DNA of 64,000 nt from Cyanoderma ruficeps (GCA_008694505.1 VZDJ01000623.1:5080442-5144441), one strand, 5' to 3'. Counted from the first letter of the stretch, positions 26,191 to 37,562 are shown. A program made the numbers and translations. The notes: generated by a model not told the origin, from the letters alone.

Positions 26191-29100
26191 CACAATCAGT
26201 GAAGAAATACAGCTTTTGAGGCAGTGGCTCTTTCAGATACAAAATGTTGGAAGAGATTAGTGAAATAGCTTTTGCATTTTTCATGCTAATTCTACTAGAG
26301 ATGTGCTGAAAGCCATAAAGATATGCTTCTTTCTCCAACTCATTTATTTCACATATACAGTAATTTGCGGTCAATAAATCTAGACTGGATTTGCATGGTA
26401 AGGCATTGGTGTGGCAAACAGAATGGATAATAATTTTATCCATAATGTGGTTGCGGTATTTTTATAATCAGTTTTGTAATGTGATATTACTGGAAAGTAT
26501 CATCAACCAGTGTTCAATATGAAACAAAGTTTTCCAAAGCAACACATGCTATGTACTAATTCATGTCATCAGAGATCCATCTTCTGGTCTGTGAGACACA
26601 TCTTGTGTGCACACGGCTTTTATGGAGATGATAGCACAGAGAAATTTACTTTAACCGTTCTATAGCTGGGCACTCCAGATGGATGATTTTACCATACCAG
26701 GACATCTTACCGAGAACAGAATAACTCCTTGACAAGCCAGAGTTCTCTTGATTTTGCAAGATAAAACTTGTGGAAGGGCAGAAAATTCTGAGATCTTTAA
26801 TGAGAAATAACAATTTAAAAATAACAATTGCAGTAGAAACTATTAAGAAAGAATTAGTTTACTTCTCTCATGTGCTCATTTGTGTGTTTACTGTCATACA
26901 AAAAGCAGAATATTTAAATTAAGGAAGTAATTTCCTTAGAAATATCTGTTATAGAAGAAAGCATTTAAATCCAGTCTTTTAAACAAACAAGAGTTTAATA
27001 TTTGCTAAAAATAATTTACAGTTCAAATCTCGTTATAATGGTCTACTTAAATATGAAACATTCAGATTCTAGAAATCTTGGTCCTTACTCAGCATCCAGC
27101 TGAGTAAGACAGCAGGCTTAAGCTTAAGCATAGTCTTCAATTTTCAGGTGCTATCAGGTGTCAAGAAGGTAAGGTTTAGTTTATGCAGTATCTGAAAACC
27201 AGCTTCCCTAGACACGTATTTTTCCCAGAACTCCTTCCTTGAAGTTTGAAGTGTGCTAGAGAAGAAAACTTGGCTCTCCCTGATTCTGGATTGTGCTGTC
27301 TGTCCTACTCTTTACAAAATTTCAACACACATGGGCACAGATCCAGCAAACCATGTGCATAATTTGAAACCCATGAATAACTCCAGTTAAAGCTGCCAAA
27401 GATGGTAGGATGAACAGAGAAACCACTGAATTTCATAGCAAAAATAAAGGATGAAACTGTATCCTCAAACGTAAGACTGCAAACTTTAGAAGGGTACTCA
27501 CTCAGCACTTGTCAAGAAGGATGTTGCTTTTCAAGCTATTCACATAAATCTTTACAGTATCTGAAATTCATTGAACAATTCATGAGAAATATATTTGCAT
27601 TTGATTTTCCTTTCCTTAAGCTTCTGTTTGTTGCAACTTTTAATTCTCGTGGGAGACTGGAGTGAACTGTATATGTAATGTTTTCTTCTTCAACAAAATC
27701 ATTAGACTTGTATGCACCAAGCATTGGGTAGAAAGTGGAAATATTTTTAAAGGTCAAATCATAAAACTGTGAAGTCTGGAGGAATTTATCTCTAGGGAGA
27801 TACCAAGTGTACCACTCCCTTGTATGAAAACTTAATTGATGTCACTTGGTTGAAATTATTATCTCTTGAGACAAAATTTGATATGATGTTATGTAAAATA
27901 TCAGAGTAAAAGGCATTTTTTTGGATCAGATTTTAAGCCCAGCTTGTAGAATCACAATTGGCCATTGTAAAAATGATTATTATATCACAACCAGAGGATT
28001 ATGATGTCAGGTGGGGAATAAGTGCAGAAGCAGATAAATTCTTAGGAAACAACTGTGATTCTGTTTTAAAACACTGTCTTTAGAAAAAAATGACCAGAAG
28101 AAAAGCAGTACAGGGAAATAAACTGCACAGAAGAGCACTTGTTTCCAAATAAGATATTTCATAAGTTTTCCATAAGGTGACAGCTGCTTTTTCATGCACC
28201 ACACTCTGTTCTCCATTACATCAGTGTGAATCCAGAGGAATTGCATTTGAATTGTTTTGCTAGGGACTGACATCAGGGTAACTGATGTAACTGACAGTAA
28301 AATTTGGCTTTAATACATTTTCTCAGAAATAGAACCCATTTATTCCCTTCAAAATAGAGAAGGGAGAATTACCACACATCACATGATGTCATGTATCATT
28401 CAACACTTTGGAAGAAAAATGGGAAGCAAGATTCATTTGCAGTATGGAGTGCTGTTATTTTTTTTCCTGCTATCCTTCCAAATTTCACAATTTATTGTGA
28501 AAGCCCCTCTTGCTGGAGCACAAAATAGACCTTTTGGGCACAGGGTAGCTCCCCTAACAGTTTTGCCACCACAAAAAAATCTTTAGGTACACTAATTCTA
28601 GGCTTAGGCACACTGTTCCCTGCTAGCCACATCACAGAAGTAGTTCCAAGGCTCTTTATCAGCAGCTAAAAGGGTGTGTTTAGAACAAAACTGTCATTGG
28701 CAAACTTAAGTCTGACGTGGAACATTGCTGCACTGAGTCTTTGCATGCATCACATTTTGTAGTTTCATGTAAAGTAACCTTCCTGGAGTGACAGTGCTTT
28801 CCTTAACCTTGTCCTGTGGTGGAGGGGGAGAGGAACAGAGGGAGGTTTCAGTTACTAAAAGCAAATGACAAGTAGCTTCAGAACCTAAGAACTCACACAC
28901 CAACCTGCTGCCTTCATTTGTATTCAACAGATGCCTCAATTTTTTCCCCCTCACTGCCTAGTCTGTGCTGATCAGTATAAACAATGGAATTTTTCCTTTA
29001 TTAACATATTTTTCTTCTGTTTCACTTGAAGGTAGAGACAAACATTCAAAAAAAAAAAGAAAATATAGAAAAAAGGCAACCTTCATGGACACATTTATAA

Positions 29101-29344
29101 TTAAAAAAAAGACAGGTAAAACTTTAAGAAAGAATTAAGGTATTTAAGAATTTGGCCGAGAGATTCATGAAACTAGCACATGATGTTGTAAGATTTAAAC
29201 AGAAAGAAAAACCAGCAAAAAAGAAAACCTGAGGGATTAATCTGTGAGATATTGTAAAATGACAGGGGAAATGAAAATGGCTAATTATGCTAATTATGTT
29301 CTACTACCAATATGGAGCATATATTGTCTTTATGTGTATGTGTG

Positions 29345-29362
29345 TATATATATATATATATA
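29345..29362. repeat. (TA)n microsatellite
   Basis: Nine TA units preceded by a TGTGTGTA segment. It is a simple sequence repeat of ordinary type. Confidence 0.95.
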
Positions 29363-32169
29363 CATAGTGTGCCTATATGAGTTCAGCCTTTTTTTCAGGA
29401 CTACTTTTGCATAATATATCTTTTAATTAAACTACTTTGCATGCACAGAGAAGCTGGCTTATTAGTATATATATTTTTTTTTCCTTCCTAGTCTGATCAC
29501 GAGTCACTAAGGTGTTGCTAAGTAGATAATTCTGGTCCAGAATTAAGAATTTCCATGTTGTGAGAAATATTTACTGGCAGTACCAGCATCTTTGTCTTTC
29601 GTTCTCCTCAGCTACGGGGAACAGGGAAGGCTCTGAGAGAGCAGAAAGATGTTACACAGTGTCAGCAGGTCTCCATTATCATACAATCTCCAACAAGGTG
29701 TCAGGCTGGCTTGGTGCAGTGCTCCTCCCTGCATCTGGCCATATGTTCCCTTTCCTTTGCCACTTTTACACCTCTAACACTACTGTTAGTCTCCAGTCAC
29801 AGGGTCATGATCCAGGGAGTTCTCAGCAGCTTCATATCCTGCCTGGAGAGAAAAGAGAGAAGGGGGACTGCAACTTTTCAGACCTGGGTTTGACTATGCT
29901 TTCTCCAAGACTAAGTACTGATGTAAAAATCTTCAGTGGAGGGTCAGGGATGTTTGTTTTACAACCTGATGCTCTTTGTAGTTATTCTCTGTGTGCACAT
30001 ACAATTGTCACAGTACCAAAGTATTTGAAGTATTTCTAGAATTCCTGAGAAACAGAAATCAAGCTGGGTTTTGAGTTATTTTCCTAGAAAATTGCTCTAA
30101 TGGTATATTTATGTGCATGTGTCCAACGTACGTTTAGATTTCCACAAACAAGATTTATGTGACTGACTGGTTCAGCTCCATCCTAACTGGTTTGGATTTC
30201 AACACTTCAGGAGAGAGAAGAAATCTTTCTTTCCAATGTCTATATTTACCTACCTAAAATATCGTGAAATCTGATGTCAGAAAATCAAATAGAAAAATAA
30301 CGTAGTGTAAAGATTTTCTGAAAGAGTTACAAATGCAATCTAGAGGAGGGATAAAGTTCCCCTCCCCTGCTGAAATCCCTATTCACTTGGGATTCAGAGA
30401 GGGAAAGAGAGAGTTAGTTAACGCTTTCTTAGAGCTTGTTTTTCTTTGACTTCCCCTCTCTCCTCTTCTAGCACACATTTGTACATATTGCTGACTCCAA
30501 AAGCATTCCCAGAGGTCAAATTATTGAAAGCTCAACCAAGTTTTCCTAAGCTATCACAGTTTACTTACCATTTCCAGTTTCCACAGGCTATCTGAGTAGT
30601 GATTAAATACCTATCAGTTTTGGAATCAGAAGCCATAAACTGACTCTTTAGCCCCTGTGTTTGTGTGATATTGTTTGATCTTCCAAAGCCAATTTGCACC
30701 CACACGCTCTGTTCAACAGAATCTGACTTGTAGTTCATCTATGAAAAAAAAGCATCCCCATTAAAAAGTTTTCCAGTCTAGAAAGTCAAATAGGGAATAC
30801 ATATGAACATGACAGTTGGTGGTTACATTTTTGTTGGGTTTGAATCTTTGTCGTATACTAATGAACCACTAAGTGCAAGAAGAAGAAAAAAAAACAGAAG
30901 AAAGGTTGAGAAAAGAATAATTATCATAGCAAATGCTGCATACTCTTTCAGTTTGTGGTTTGCCGCAATTCACCTGGACTACTTAAAAGCCTGTGATGAA
31001 TGGGTAGCACAAAAGATAGTGTTGTGTCTTTCAAGCCTTTGACAGTTGGCACTAAATGTTACTAAGCAAAATTACATAGGGCCAAAAGGTTGGCCATGAT
31101 GGATCCCAGATACAATAGAACTGGGGATTTTCTGTATACGGAGTGATAAGGAGGGACTTTTAGGGTTGACAGGAATGACTTGCATACCATGACAAATGAA
31201 GAGGTAAAGATGTGACTGTTGGTATAGTACACCAGAAATGCAGGATCAATTTCTTGTCACGTTAACATCTTAGTGTGCGGCCTTGAGGAAATCCCTTAGG
31301 ATCAGACCTTGAAAGGTATACAGGGGCCTAAAGACGCAAATCAGAACATAAGATGACTTTCAAAGACAAGCAGAAAACCCTGACCTGATCTACGTCTTAT
31401 TTTTCAGATCATAGTGCTTTGTTGGGTTTTTGGCAGGAAAATATTTTATGTATCAGCTGTTCCAATTTGGAAAAAAAGTGAGTGATAAAAGCCAAAATTG
31501 GGGTTGAAGGCCAAAGTAGCTGAATGTGTAATGCATTTGTGTGTAATACACCTTGCAAGTTGTCTCTACAGCCAGTAGTGGAGAAAAGGACACAACTGGT
31601 TTATAATCCATCTTTTCAGAGATCCACCAATGATTAAATCTGTTGAGCAGAGGAGCAAGTGATTCTACAGCTTGTCATTTGGGAGGAGACATTCCAACTT
31701 GACTAGACTTCCCTCAATAAGCTGCTATTTCTTTGGTTTTCCATTTCCCTTTTCCCTTCCTCTTGATTTTTCTCGAATTGGCTTTTTTTCTGAAGAATTA
31801 GAACATCAAATATTTCTTTGCATTTCGCTCATCTCCTGTAAAAAAAAACATATGTCCAGTATTTCCTCAGCGAAGGCCCAACAGCCAATAAACATAAGCA
31901 ATTAGAGGGACTGAAGTCTCTGTGCTTGGAAGTTAAAAGACTTGGAAGTTTTGTTCAATTTGCATGAGTACCCTGGAGTTAATCCATTGAAAATAGAAGC
32001 TACTGACTCATACCATGAATTGGGGAAAATAAATTTTTTGTAACTCATATTAAAGTCACATGCCTGGCACCGAGCTGTTGAGGTGAGTTTCTTACCATGG
32101 CTCTGGATATCACAGGTGCTGTACATCTGTGTCTGGGATGAACATCAGGCAGCAGAGGCCAAGGGAATA

Positions 32170-32716
32170 GAAAAAGACTTGTTTAGGTTTGAAGAGCAAT
32201 CTGAAAATGTTGCTGTTCAGACAGGCATGTAACCTGTCTACAGAACAGGATGCAAAGAAAATTTTTGAAGAATTTAATGAGGTGTTTAATAGACCTGAAT
32301 GCATTGTGAATAAAACACATCATACTGATACGGATCCCATTATGCTGCCAAAAGTACTAGCATCACACAGAGTACAGTCTCATTAGTCCTGAGAAATGAA
32401 GGAAAAGTTGATTGTGACAAGATGGTAAGATGCAGTGTTATTGAGAGAATGCAGACACTGACTGGTGTGGTTAGCAACCCAATCACATTCAATAATAAGA
32501 AATGTTGCGGATTTATGTAGATTCAGGAGATTTGAATAAGGCTACCAAATGCAACGTAGCCCAAGGGAGAGCTGGGAAAAGACATGTCTAGACTTCCAAA
32601 AGCAAGAATATTTCCAGATCTAAATGCAAGCCTGTGATTTTGGCAACTCCAGTTTGACAAAATTTTAAACTCTACACCTGCACATCTCTTTTCGCTGATG
32701 CATTTTTAAATAACTT
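32170..32716 (+). mobile_element. Decayed Ty3/gypsy-type retrotransposon, reverse transcriptase region
   Basis: Three collinear blocks on the + strand, in shifted frames, follow the order and spacing of a Ty3/gypsy Pol protein. Block 1 (32176-32300) reads LGLKSNLKML, then DAKKIFEEFNEVFNRPECI, matching the linker before the RT domain (LGL...; EE(Y/F).(D/E)VF...C). Block 2 (32457-32550) reads TDW, then exactly 13 codons, then LRIYVDSGDLNKATK, matching the family's TDW...LRI..D..DLNKA motif with the family's usual 13-residue spacer. Block 3 (32602-32705) reads ARIFPDLNASL, a stop, then FWQLQFD, matching the (A/G)(K/R)(V/I)F..LD...G(Y/F)WQ(I/L).(L/F)D motif. STP and MHF then stand where the family has NTP and MPF. 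VF-to-DLNKA spacing is about 82 codons, as in the family. At least two frameshifts and several stops disrupt it, so it is an old, dead copy. The YVDD active-site block, RNase H, integrase, gag and LTRs were not found. Low copy and age suggest it predates modern birds. Confidence 0.88.
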
Positions 32717-35700
32717 TACTCTGTGATTGCTTCAGAACTCAAAAAGTACTACTCAATAGAATTTTAAATCCCCTAAAAAACAGGTGTAAACAGATACTTA
32801 TAAATGCTTGAGCTAATGTGATAATCATCAACACTGTAAAAATAATAGTTGATATCCAGTTCAGCAGGTCTGGCTATCAGAAGCATTTTTCTTCCCTGTA
32901 TAGGCCTTTCACAGGTTTGCTCCTTCTTTTTTTTTTTTTCCCATGAGAAAAAGAGAACAACTGTGACAGCAATCAGCTTTATGTCAAATAGATTCTAGGT
33001 TTAGATTCCTGCCTTATACAGGCAAAGGACTTGAACTTCAGAGGTAGAGCTTCATGATGTGTTTCCTTGAGGAGAGAGGAGAACATCGAAAGTTCCTCTG
33101 CATTGTTGCTTTTTCCCAGCACCACTTGATGATCCTTTCCACTCCATTAGCAGGTGCATGAACTGCCCCAGGTGAAAAACAATCCCTTTCATATGCCCAA
33201 AAATACTATTTTTAGACATTCTTTTTCACCATGTTTCTAGTATGTTCCCAGAATAAGTTTGCAGCATCTCACATGAGAGAGTGACAGCCTGTAACGTCAG
33301 GGTAAAATATGGTAGATGATGTCTGGACATTCTTACAGGACACTTGTTTCTGAAGTCATTAGGTTGTGATACTGCATTCCAGGCCTCTCACACATCACAT
33401 GAAAAATGTACTTAAAATTGTTTTCTAGACTAAGCCTCCTTCTGGACCAATAACGATGCAGTTATTTGAAAGCACTTTCAGAGTATCATTATATATACAA
33501 CTGGAGAATTTCAAAGGGACCCTTTGCAGAACTGTAAACATTCTGCTTATCATGCAATTCACCTGCTATAGACAAAGATAGTGGAGAGTGTATCTGAGTT
33601 AAGATTTCACATTTCCTGCATGAGTGTGCTCTCAAAGGAGGCTTTTAGCAATCAGATGCAGAATAAAAATTTTGGGTTTTTTTCTCTGATTTTAGCCATA
33701 AATTGCACACTTGACCCAAGAAATCTTTGTCTCAAAGATTACTGGATTAGTACCAAGTGTCAAAACCGGATTCTGGTAATTCCTGCGTAGTTTTGAGAAG
33801 GACCTGATCACATCCGTATAAACAAGCAATGACTCATCCAAAGCACAGGAAACAATCCTGAAAACAGAAGTACATTTCTAAAGCACACTAACAACTTTCT
33901 TAGTGCAGTTAAGCTTTCAAGAGCTTCTACGCATAAAAATCACAGCAAGCAGCAATGTTTGAAGTAATCAAGAGTCAAGTAATACTATTTCTGAGTAATG
34001 AGAAGCACCAAACGATGCCAACTTGTTAGAGTAATTCTGCATGGATGGTCAACAGTAAAAGCCCAGAACCATCCAAGTATAACTTTTTGTGAGATGTTTC
34101 AATGGGAAGTTGCTGCACATATTGGAAGGTGGCATAAAAAAACCTCCAAATTCTAATGCAACACAGCATGAGAGCAAAAATGTTAAACAGAGCCCACAAG
34201 GGCCTATCTGGGGTTTGAAACATAAAACACTATATAGAATGTCTTATAAATACCATTACAGAAAATAAAATCTGCAACAAATATGGGAAAAGATGCAGAA
34301 GAATTGTTATTCCCTTTGAACTTGCTTCCCAATAATGGAAAAATTCATTAAGATAATAACTGTAGTCTTCATTTCTTCAGGCGATAAGGGTTTTATCTGA
34401 AGAACTGAGAAAGTTTGTATTTTACCTATTTTTTTCTGGCCTCTCTCTAAATTCAGCAGCTAGATCTCTTTCAAAAGACCAAAGAAAAAAAAAAGGTGAA
34501 TAGATTGTTATTTGAAAGTGAGTTGTTGCCCACCCTAAATTTCCAGAGTTGACGTTTCTGGCACTGGCTGTAAGAGCGTTGGCCAAATCATTCCTTCCAA
34601 GCAGAGCCCAGTTTCGCCTTGGCAGAAGCACCATATGGCAATGGGTGCCTTTGAGATATAAAGCCTCTTCAAGCACCACTGAAGTGCTGCCATTGCCCCT
34701 CTCCTTATAAGGGGGTGTAGCATATGCTCTCCTGACTAGCTGATTAGCACTACTTACAGCTAAATAGCAGAAGGATCAGGTTTTACCCTTTTCTGTGTCT
34801 TTGGATGGTCATATCCCACAAAGGAAGGCAAAAAGTGAGTGGACTCTCACACGAAGGATAAAAAAGTCTCTCTCATCTATCCTTAAATAATGCTGTATTA
34901 TATTTCTCAGATTCAATCTTGGATAAGTTATCCATTGTATCTAATCCATACGTTTTCTGGGGAATATATATATTGACTGTGGACATGGTTTGTTTATTTG
35001 ATTGATGTAAAATAGTCTGGAGTGTTACACTTTCATTCTACATGGGATAGTTTTTTAGCTTTGTGCTATCTTCTTATAAGGAAAAAAAATGAAGTAGCTG
35101 CGCCTTCTTTATGCACCTAGAAGTAAATTGAGTGTAACAACATGGTTGTAAAATGATGTGCTTTGTAAAGTCCTGAATATGGTGCATCTTTTGTGTTTTG
35201 TTTCTAATTGTTTGCTCAATACAAAAGGATAATTCATTAGGCCAATTCTCCAAATAATCTCAAAGTGACATGAATTCCTTTGCAGAGTGAATGTCTGTAG
35301 CAAGTAATCCATGGAAAACAGACAGGCGTCTCTTGTCATTTTGGAGCTCTAATCCACTGCCTGGAGCATGAAAATGCTCAGGATAACAAGTGTGGGAATG
35401 ACCAAAATCAACATTATTTTTTATTTTCTTTTCTTAACAATGCTGCTGATCAATAGAATTGCTGAATCTGGCAGATACAATGCCACAGGATTAATGAATT
35501 AAGCTCAGGAAGCAGAAGAATTTGTTAAAAAGGAGAGGGGAAAAAGCCTCTTCTTTTCCACTGGTGTGTGAATATCAAGCAATGAAAGCAGCAATGACAG
35601 AATTTTAGCCCTTGTTTTACCATAGTACCAAGCCTTGTTCTGCACGAGTCTTTACATTTTAATTAGAACCATACTGACACCCGCTTTTTCAACTATGAAC

Positions 35701-36702
35701 TTCACTTCTAAATTGAAAACTATTTCCTGAATGCTAGTTTAGTTTAGTAGCTAGTTCTGAACACAGAAGAGATATTCTGTGTTTGTGTAATTCAGCGTGT
35801 AGTGTGGTCACCATCAGAGGGACTAGATAACTGGTTTTTAAACCACAGTAAATAGTGGTAAAAGGAAGGAAAAGACTCTCACTGAAATGCCACAGACTCT
35901 GTCATCATAAAGCACTCTCAAGCTCTGGAAAACCATAGAATGAAATATAGAGGGGTCATCACACTTCTTTGACAATGTGAATGTTTTACAAAGGTCGATT
36001 GCCAGCGCTTCTGTCAATACTGCATTAGGAGTGAACACAGGGTACATATCTGTGTAAGACATTACATTCCAAAAAAACCATTACATTGATATCCAGCACA
36101 GCATGGAGATTTTAATAAACCACTACTCACTAGAAGGGGATTGTTCAGATATGTGGGAGGGGAAAGCTTGAGTTTGCTTATGTTTGTATTTACACCTCCT
36201 TAAAGACCTCTGGGGATTTTGTGTGTCCTTTTGTTTAAACAAACAAACAAACAAACAATCTTTATCTAGTTTCATTGAACAAAAATATATTACAATAAAC
36301 ATAGAGTCCTAGAAATTTGAAGGTTTGGAACATTTTCAACTTACAAGAACACTTCAGAGAATACTCCTGTGTAATTTATGAGCCCCTACAGACCTGTCCA
36401 TGTCTTGAACTGATTGTTGAAGTGGGCTTTACTAGGAATTTCTTTTCCTGTATTGGAACAGTGCTGGAGGTGGGGAAGGAGGGAGGGTTAGAGCAACCTT
36501 CCCTAACAAGGCTTTAAAAGCTTCGGTGGTAAAGTTATGCTGATGGGAGACTTTGTTACTTGTTTTTAACTGGGAACAACCCGAAGAAGATTACGCTACG
36601 GGCAAGAGCTGTTATTTATGTGGGTGGCAACGTCGTGGGCTGTGTTGTGCTGTTGTTTTTAAAGTGGGACGTGCATCTTTTGATTAGAACTGTAAAATGG
36701 TT
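32717..36702. other. Non-coding DNA upstream of the SEMA3A CpG island
   Basis: About 4 kb without a recognisable gene. Open frames are short. CpG density begins to rise after about 36580, approaching the island. I could not follow the Ty3/gypsy relic downstream of 32716. A T-run lies at about 32926-32939 and an AAAC repeat at 36237-36258. Confidence 0.65.
36237..36258. repeat. (AAAC)n microsatellite
   Basis: Five to six AAAC units directly follow a GTTT word, so the junction GTTTAAAC is palindromic. It is a simple repeat in non-coding DNA. Confidence 0.95.
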
Positions 36703-36946
36703 AAAAAAAAAAAAAAAAANNNNNNNNNNNNNNNNNNNNNNNNNNNNNNNNNNNNNNNNNNNNNNNNNNNNNNNNNNNNNNNNNNNNNNNNNNNNNNNNN
36801 NNNNNNNNNNNNNNNNNNNNNNNNNNNNNNNNNNNNNNNNNNNNNNNNNNNNNNNNNNNNNNNNNNNNNNNNNNNNNNNNNNNNNNNNNNNNNNNNNNNN
36901 NNNNNNNNNNNNNNNNNNNNNNNNNNNNNNNNNNNGGGGGGGGGGG
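36703..36946. other. Assembly gap (216 N) with homopolymer edges
   Basis: Ns occupy 36720-36935. The left edge is a 17-base A run (36703-36719) and the right edge an 11-base G run (36936-36946). Such mismatched homopolymer ends are typical of reads failing in a GC-extreme promoter. The gap sits directly upstream of, or inside, the SEMA3A CpG island, so part of the promoter and possibly the transcription start are missing. Any open frame translated across it, such as a 381-codon + frame, is meaningless. Confidence 0.98.
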
Positions 36947-37090
36947 AGGTGGGGGTCGCCCCTGCCGGCGCTCCCATTGTCAGGCGCTCAGGGAGCGCGG
37001 GCAGCGCCGTGTCCCCCGCGCCCGGCGGAGCGCGGAGCCGCCCCCGCCGCCGGGACCCGCCCGCCGCGCGGGGAGCGGAGCGGGGCCCGC

Positions 37091-37118
37091 CCCGGCCCGG
37101 CCCGGCCCGGCCCGGCCC
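37091..37118. repeat. (CCCGG)n tract in the CpG island
   Basis: About five and a half CCCGG units in tandem. Because of strand symmetry and G/C runs it may form stable secondary structure. It lies in the presumed promoter or 5' UTR of SEMA3A. Confidence 0.9.
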
Positions 37119-37154
37119 CTGCCCCCGGCCCGCGCCGCCGCCGCCGCCCGCACC

Positions 37155-37226
37155 ATGCCACCCCCCCGCCGCACGCCGCTCCCGCCCGGGGGCTGCCTCC
37201 CTTTCCGGCCCGCGGCGTGTGCGTGA
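37155..37226 (+). other. Upstream ORF (23 codons) in the presumed SEMA3A 5' UTR
   Basis: The only ATG between the gap and the SEMA3A start codon lies at 37155-37157. The preceding bases are CGCACC, giving a purine (A) at -3, a moderately good initiation context. The frame reads MPPPRRTPLPPGG..., 23 residues rich in Pro and Arg, then stops at TGA 37224-37226. The stop is 224 bases before the main start, so reinitiation is possible. If the transcript starts upstream of 37155 and is not spliced out, this uORF would reduce or regulate SEMA3A translation. The peptide itself resembles nothing known and is probably only a by-product. Confidence 0.45.
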
Positions 37227-37245
37227 GAGGGGCTTCAAGTTGCCC

Positions 37246-37265
37246 CGGCGGCGGCGGCGGCGGCG
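37246..37265 (+). repeat. (CGG)n tract 1 in the presumed 5' UTR
   Basis: Six to seven uninterrupted CGG units. It is in the CpG island, about 190 bases before the SEMA3A start codon, and forms a pair with a second tract about 20 bases downstream. Confidence 0.95.
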
Positions 37266-37286
37266 AGCGGGGGGCCGAGACGGCAG

Positions 37287-37306
37287 CGGCGGCGGCGGCG
37301 GCGGCG
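37287..37306 (+). repeat. (CGG)n tract 2 in the presumed 5' UTR
   Basis: Six to seven CGG units directly after GCAG, followed by GGGCGCGG. CGG repeats in 5' UTRs are length-polymorphic in many vertebrate genes and can fold into hairpins or quadruplexes that affect translation. No claim of expansion is made here. Confidence 0.95.
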
Positions 37307-37362
37307 GGGCGCGGCGGGCGCGGAGCGGAGCCCACCCCCATCACCTGTTACCTCCGCTCCCC

Positions 37363-37364
37363 AG
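37363..37364 (+). promoter_or_regulatory. Possible 3' splice site in front of the coding exon
   Basis: The sequence ACCTCCGCTCCCCAG|G at 37350-37365 has a pyrimidine-rich run followed by CAG|G, and an upstream TCACCTG-like word could serve as a branch point. If used, the coding exon would start at 37365 with 86 bases of 5' UTR, and the first exon would be a separate non-coding one upstream. The alternative is one continuous first exon. The sequence does not decide between them. Confidence 0.35.
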
Positions 37365-37450
37365 GTTGCCTGAAGTTCCCCGGCGGCGCCCGGCAGGACG
37401 GAGAGCGCCACGGCTGCGGCTGGCGGGGACCCTACAGTGGCTGCTGCAGC

Positions 37451-37562
37451 ATGGGCTGGCTCAGGGGGATTGCCTTGCTTTCCTTGGGAGTATTACTAGC
37501 AGGAAGAGTCAACTGCCAGCATGTGAAGAATAATGTGCCAAGGCTCAAATTATCGTATAAAG
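37451..37562 (+). CDS. SEMA3A: Semaphorin-3A, first coding exon (partial gene)
   Basis: This exon encodes residues 1-37 plus the first base of codon 38 of semaphorin-3A, a secreted axon-guidance and angiogenesis-regulating ligand that binds neuropilin-1 and signals through plexin-A to collapse growth cones. The peptide starts MGWLRGIALLSLGVLLAG, a typical signal peptide (charged Arg at 5, then a hydrophobic Leu/Ala/Gly core), with likely cleavage near residues 22-25 (VNC/QH). It is followed by KNNVPRLKLSYK, the strongly conserved segment just before the sema domain. It agrees with my recollection of chicken collapsin-1. The start ATG has A at -3 and G at +4, an optimal context. The exon ends AAAG with the intron beginning GTAAGT, phase 1, so the next codon (Glu in the family) is split. 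The sema, PSI, Ig and basic-tail regions lie in exons beyond the window. Regulation is presumably by the upstream CpG island. Confidence 0.96.

Larger units (their letters stand above)
24946..32169. other. Non-coding DNA, no gene recognised
   Basis: About 7.2 kb of AT-rich sequence with only short, family-less open frames; the largest (29560-30039, +, 159 codons) has no recognisable domain. It contains a stretch at 25.68-26.19 kb that retains CpGs and is flagged as a possible conserved non-coding element, and a TA microsatellite at 29.35 kb. Confidence 0.65.
36947..37450 (+). promoter_or_regulatory. CpG island: presumed SEMA3A promoter and 5' UTR
   Basis: About 500 bp of extremely GC-rich, CpG-dense sequence immediately precedes the SEMA3A start codon; the flanking 36 kb and the intron are AT-rich and CpG-poor. 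It contains GC-box-like GGGCGG/CCGCCC words, a CCCGG tract, two CGG tracts and a single upstream ATG. No TATA box is visible, as expected for a CpG-island promoter, though the N gap hides the upstream part. The transcription start cannot be placed from sequence alone, and an intron may separate part of this island from the coding exon (see the possible acceptor at 37363-37364). Confidence 0.85.

Noticed and set aside
36684..37344. Long Ala/Gly/Arg/Pro-rich minus-strand frames over the CpG island
   Set aside because: GC-rich DNA lacks stop codons. The residues are composition-driven, and the frames lie antisense to the SEMA3A leader.
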